64,000 nt of DNA, from the NCBI GenBank assembly GCA_017965425.1, contig JAGCPY010000061.1:1-64000 (forward strand), given 5' to 3'. The first letter of the stretch is position 1; each line of letters starts with the position of its first letter. The translations under genes were made by a program, and so were the position numbers. Origin of the DNA: Bacteroidaceae bacterium. GTDB taxonomy: Bacteria; Bacteroidota; Bacteroidia; Bacteroidales; Bacteroidaceae. Shown piece after piece: positions 61,861-64,000 of this stretch. The notes under the pieces are model-generated. The model was not told where the DNA came from, did no database searches, and saw nothing but the letters and a program-made list of their open reading frames with translations.

Positions 61861-62433
61861 TTAATCGTGTTGGTGGAAAAAGTCTGAAATCTTCCTGACG
61901 GCATGATGATATGAGGCTTTCAGAGCCCCAACGCTGGTTCCAAGAAGGTCACTCATATCTTCATATTTCATCTCATCAAAATACTTTAGGTTGAAGACTT
62001 GACGTTGCTTGTCTGGCAACTGTGCAATAGCCTCCTGCAACTGTCTTTCCGTCTCGTCACCGTCAAAGTAAGGGTCGCTTTCCAAACGCGCAGCCACGCC
62101 CACAGCAGCATCATCGTCCAAACTCAGCGACTGACGCTTGCGTTCGAGAAAATTTAACGTTTCATTACTGGCAATTCTAAACAACCACGTTGAAAGACGT
62201 GCCTCGCCACGAAAACCGTCCAAGCCCGTCCACGCCTTGATGAACGAGTTCTGTAGCACATCATCAGCATCATCATGCGAAAACACCATACGCCGAATCT
62301 GCCAATAGAGCTGCTCTTTGAAGTGATCCACCAATACCGTGAAAGCCTGCTCGCGACGATTCTCGTCACGCAATTGTTCCACCACTTGCTGTTCGTTCCA
62401 CGCCCTGTTCATTTTTTCCGTCAGACGTTTCAA
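61861..62433 (-). CDS. ECF RNA polymerase sigma factor
   Basis: A 190-residue sigma-70 of the ECF class: region 2 (VDHFKEQLYWQIRRMVFSHDDADDVLQNSFIKAWTGL) and region 4 (LPDKQRQVFNLKYFDEMKYEDMSDLLGTSVGALKASYHHAVRKI). It directs RNA polymerase to envelope-stress-type promoters. Upstream of the anti-sigma and Spy-like genes. Confidence 0.92.
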   Translation of the reverse strand: MKRLTEKMNRAWNEQQVVEQLRDENRREQAFTVLVDHFKEQLYWQIRRMVFSHDDADDVLQNSFIKAWTGLDGFRGEARLSTWLFRIASNETLNFLERKRQSLSLDDDAAVGVAARLESDPYFDGDETERQLQEAIAQLPDKQRQVFNLKYFDEMKYEDMSDLLGTSVGALKASYHHAVRKISDFFHQHD

Positions 62434-62535
62434 AAAAAGACCCTTTTTCGATGAAAAAGTTTAATTGTTTGTACCAATCAGATACTTCTTGGCTTTTTGT
62501 TCGTGCAAAAGTACGTTTTTTTCGTGAAAAAGCAG

Positions 62536-62543
62536 TAACTTTG
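62536..62543 (+). promoter_or_regulatory. -7 box for the DUF486 gene
   Basis: TAACTTTG, 47 nt before the ATG at 62591, with a T-rich stretch about 20 nt upstream. Confidence 0.45.
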
Positions 62544-62590
62544 CAACCGATTTTTAAGGAAAAGCAGTAAAATAGTCGCAATTGTCCATC

Positions 62591-62956
62591 ATGCCTGCCC
62601 TTCAAACCATCCTTCTATTATTAGCCAGCAACGTCTTCATGACCTTTGCATGGTATGGCCATCTACGCCTCCAACAAGCAGGCATCAGCACACATTGGCC
62701 ACTTATCGCCGTTATCGCCTTTTCATGGAGCATCGCCTTCATCGAATATTGCTTTGCCGTACCTGCCAACCGCATTGGGTTCATGGGGAACGGAGGACCT
62801 TTTACACTCGTGCAGTTGAAAGTCATTCAGGAAGTGATTTCCCTCAGCATTTTCACGGTCATTGTCGGCTTCCTTTTCCAGGGGCAAGGTCTTCATTGGA
62901 ACCATCTCGCCGCCTTTATTTGCCTCGTCCTCGCCGTCTATTTTGTCTTCAAGTAA
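62591..62956 (+). CDS. DMT-family membrane protein (DUF486)
   Basis: A 121-residue protein with four hydrophobic helices, one drug/metabolite transporter half: LLLLASNVFMTFAWYGHL, IAFIEYCFAVPANRIG, FTLVQLKVIQEVISL and LAAFICLVLAVYFVFK. DUF486 members are small and uncharacterised. The ATG at 62591 is used rather than an upstream TTG. Confidence 0.85.
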   Translation: MPALQTILLLLASNVFMTFAWYGHLRLQQAGISTHWPLIAVIAFSWSIAFIEYCFAVPANRIGFMGNGGPFTLVQLKVIQEVISLSIFTVIVGFLFQGQGLHWNHLAAFICLVLAVYFVFK

Positions 62957-62960
62957 AAAA

Positions 62961-64000
62961 TCAAAACTCTATAAGGAAGCGTGCATTTAGCTGGCGTCCT
63001 GTAAGATAATTGGGAACTGCATATTGCTGACGCCGAATGTCAGTAATCCATAGATAAGAAGCAACATTGCTGATGCCAAGAAGGTTAAAGCAGTCAAGCC
63101 CCAGCCACACATTTCGGAGGTTTCGCCCGAAACCATGACGGTGATGATCTTCGTTGTCGAGCAATCGATAGCTCATGCCGAGGTCAACACGACGATAGGG
63201 AGGTGCACGGAAAACATGACGTTCAAGACCTGAGTGTGGCGTACCAAAGGGCAATCCATCTGCAAAAGCCATCTTGAGAGTCATCTTCCAGCGATCTGTG
63301 CCAGGGAAATAATCAGAGAAGAAGAAGTTGATGTTCCATCGTTGATCGGTTGGCTGTGGAATGTGTTTGCCGTGAAGCTCCATCTGTGCCTTCATCAGCG
63401 AAAAAGATATCCAGGAGTCTGTGCCAGGCACGAACTCGCCATACACCTTGAAATCTGCGCCTACTACGTAACCATTGCCTTCGTTGCGTCCGTAATAGAC
63501 GACCTTGAGGTTATCTACGTTGTAAGGATTGAGACGGTTCTGAGCCTTGTAATATGCCTCAGCTGTAAACTTGAAGGGACGTCCGGCTACGTGAAAACGA
63601 TACTCTCCACCTAAAACGACCTGAAAAGATTGTTGACTCTGAATGTCCTTATTTAGTTGGACGACCGTGGCCCCATCGATAGTCATCGTATCGCGCAATT
63701 CTTTGTAGAAAGGGGCTTGATAATACATGCCAGTAGCCAGACGGAAAGTAAGGCGATCGTTCTTGGCTGGCACAAAGCCCACGCTGACACGTGGCGATAA
63801 CAATGTCTCGCCATTCCACGACCAGTGACTGAGTCGCACACCATAGTTAAGGGAGAAGATGCCAAGCCCTGTTTCACGTCGCCATGTGTCCTGTGCAAAA
63901 AATTCCAAACGGTTAGAGGATGTCTCCTGCACACTCTTGAGATTATAGATGAGTTCGAGGCGGTCGCCATAGTGTGGCATGGAATAACCCGCAGAATCAC
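62961..64000 (-). CDS. TonB-dependent receptor-like protein, C-terminal part (runs off the window)
   Basis: About 346 residues of an outer-membrane beta-barrel, open to the window edge; the true start lies outside. Strands such as ESFRLEFFAQDTWR-like alternation, SLNYGVRLSHWSWNGETLLSPRVSV, YRRVDLGMSYRL and VWLGLDCFNLLGISNVASY are typical of the C-terminal barrel, and the protein ends in a Phe (RFLIEF), the barrel-assembly signal. The plug is not visible, so the ligand is unknown. Confidence 0.85.
   Translation of the reverse strand, partial: DSAGYSMPHYGDRLELIYNLKSVQETSSNRLEFFAQDTWRRETGLGIFSLNYGVRLSHWSWNGETLLSPRVSVGFVPAKNDRLTFRLATGMYYQAPFYKELRDTMTIDGATVVQLNKDIQSQQSFQVVLGGEYRFHVAGRPFKFTAEAYYKAQNRLNPYNVDNLKVVYYGRNEGNGYVVGADFKVYGEFVPGTDSWISFSLMKAQMELHGKHIPQPTDQRWNINFFFSDYFPGTDRWKMTLKMAFADGLPFGTPHSGLERHVFRAPPYRRVDLGMSYRLLDNEDHHRHGFGRNLRNVWLGLDCFNLLGISNVASYLWITDIRRQQYAVPNYLTGRQLNARFLIEF

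Noticed and set aside
1-64000. tRNA, rRNA or prophage modules
   Set aside because: No tRNA-like cloverleaf, rRNA segment or phage structural gene was recognised when reading through intergenic regions; a covariance-model scan was not possible.

Overview
The window looks like chromosomal DNA from a Prevotella-type Bacteroidales species. Promoters repeatedly match the Bacteroidetes form (TTTG, about 20 nt, then TAnnTTTG). Families typical of the order are present: a TonB-dependent receptor plus the 3' part of a TonB-receptor-like protein, C10 peptidase, DUF389, AGE epimerase, BRO-N proteins and a GxxExxY protein. No rRNA or tRNA gene was recognised.

Region 1 (about 1-8.6 kb) is accessory DNA. 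It holds a lipoprotein esterase, a RelB/YafQ-type toxin-antitoxin pair, a helix-hairpin-helix protein, a RES-domain gene broken by an in-frame TGA, and the most striking item in the window: a CRISPR array (8 x 36-nt repeats, 7 spacers of exactly 30 nt, 5167-5664) joined to a 605-residue TnpB/Cas12-like RuvC nuclease gene (5658-7475, minus strand). The nuclease stop codon lies inside the first repeat, so there is no leader between gene and array. There is no cas1, cas2 or IS200/IS605 transposase in the window. I read this as a compact type V-like system close to the TnpB-to-Cas12 transition; subtype and activity cannot be assigned from sequence reading alone.

Region 2 (8.6-25 kb) holds an AraC regulator, a Na/Pi-symporter-PhoU protein fused to an OmpR-type DNA-binding domain, a frameshifted methyltransferase, a metal-type TonB receptor with a Cys/His-rich partner, an SPFH protein, and a minus-strand run encoding a MacAB-like ABC exporter (ATPase, two permeases, adaptor), a DUF389 protein and a GH20 hexosaminidase. 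Region 3 (25-41 kb) holds a GH30 glycanase facing a long, tightly spaced minus-strand run: kdgK, eda, a DUF3298 lipoprotein, a C10 peptidase, an HD protein, iorA, iorB and a tandem esterase. GH30, esterase, KDG kinase and KDPG aldolase fit use of plant-wall uronic-acid glycans. NhaC, rsmG, an MBL hydrolase, FetB and an oxidoreductase follow.

Region 4 (41.5-49.4 kb) is a type I restriction-modification operon, hsdM-BRO-hsdS-Fic-hsdR. Region 5 (49.6-57 kb) is a sialic-acid cluster: nanA, a mutarotase-Na/solute symporter fusion, an AGE epimerase and alanine dehydrogenase, interrupted by a GxxExxY gene that sits between inverted repeats like a small mobile cassette. Region 6 (57-64 kb) starts with a 35-bp perfect inverted repeat and a preQ1-I riboswitch in front of a queuosine-precursor transporter and queC, followed by rnz, small secreted proteins, an ECF sigma factor operon and a TonB-receptor-like protein that runs off the end.

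Several intergenic stretches carry large hairpins or dispersed repeats (8.2, 12.1, 25.3, 25.5, 41.5, 52.1 and 57.1 kb). A G-rich motif recurs in frame inside several coding regions.
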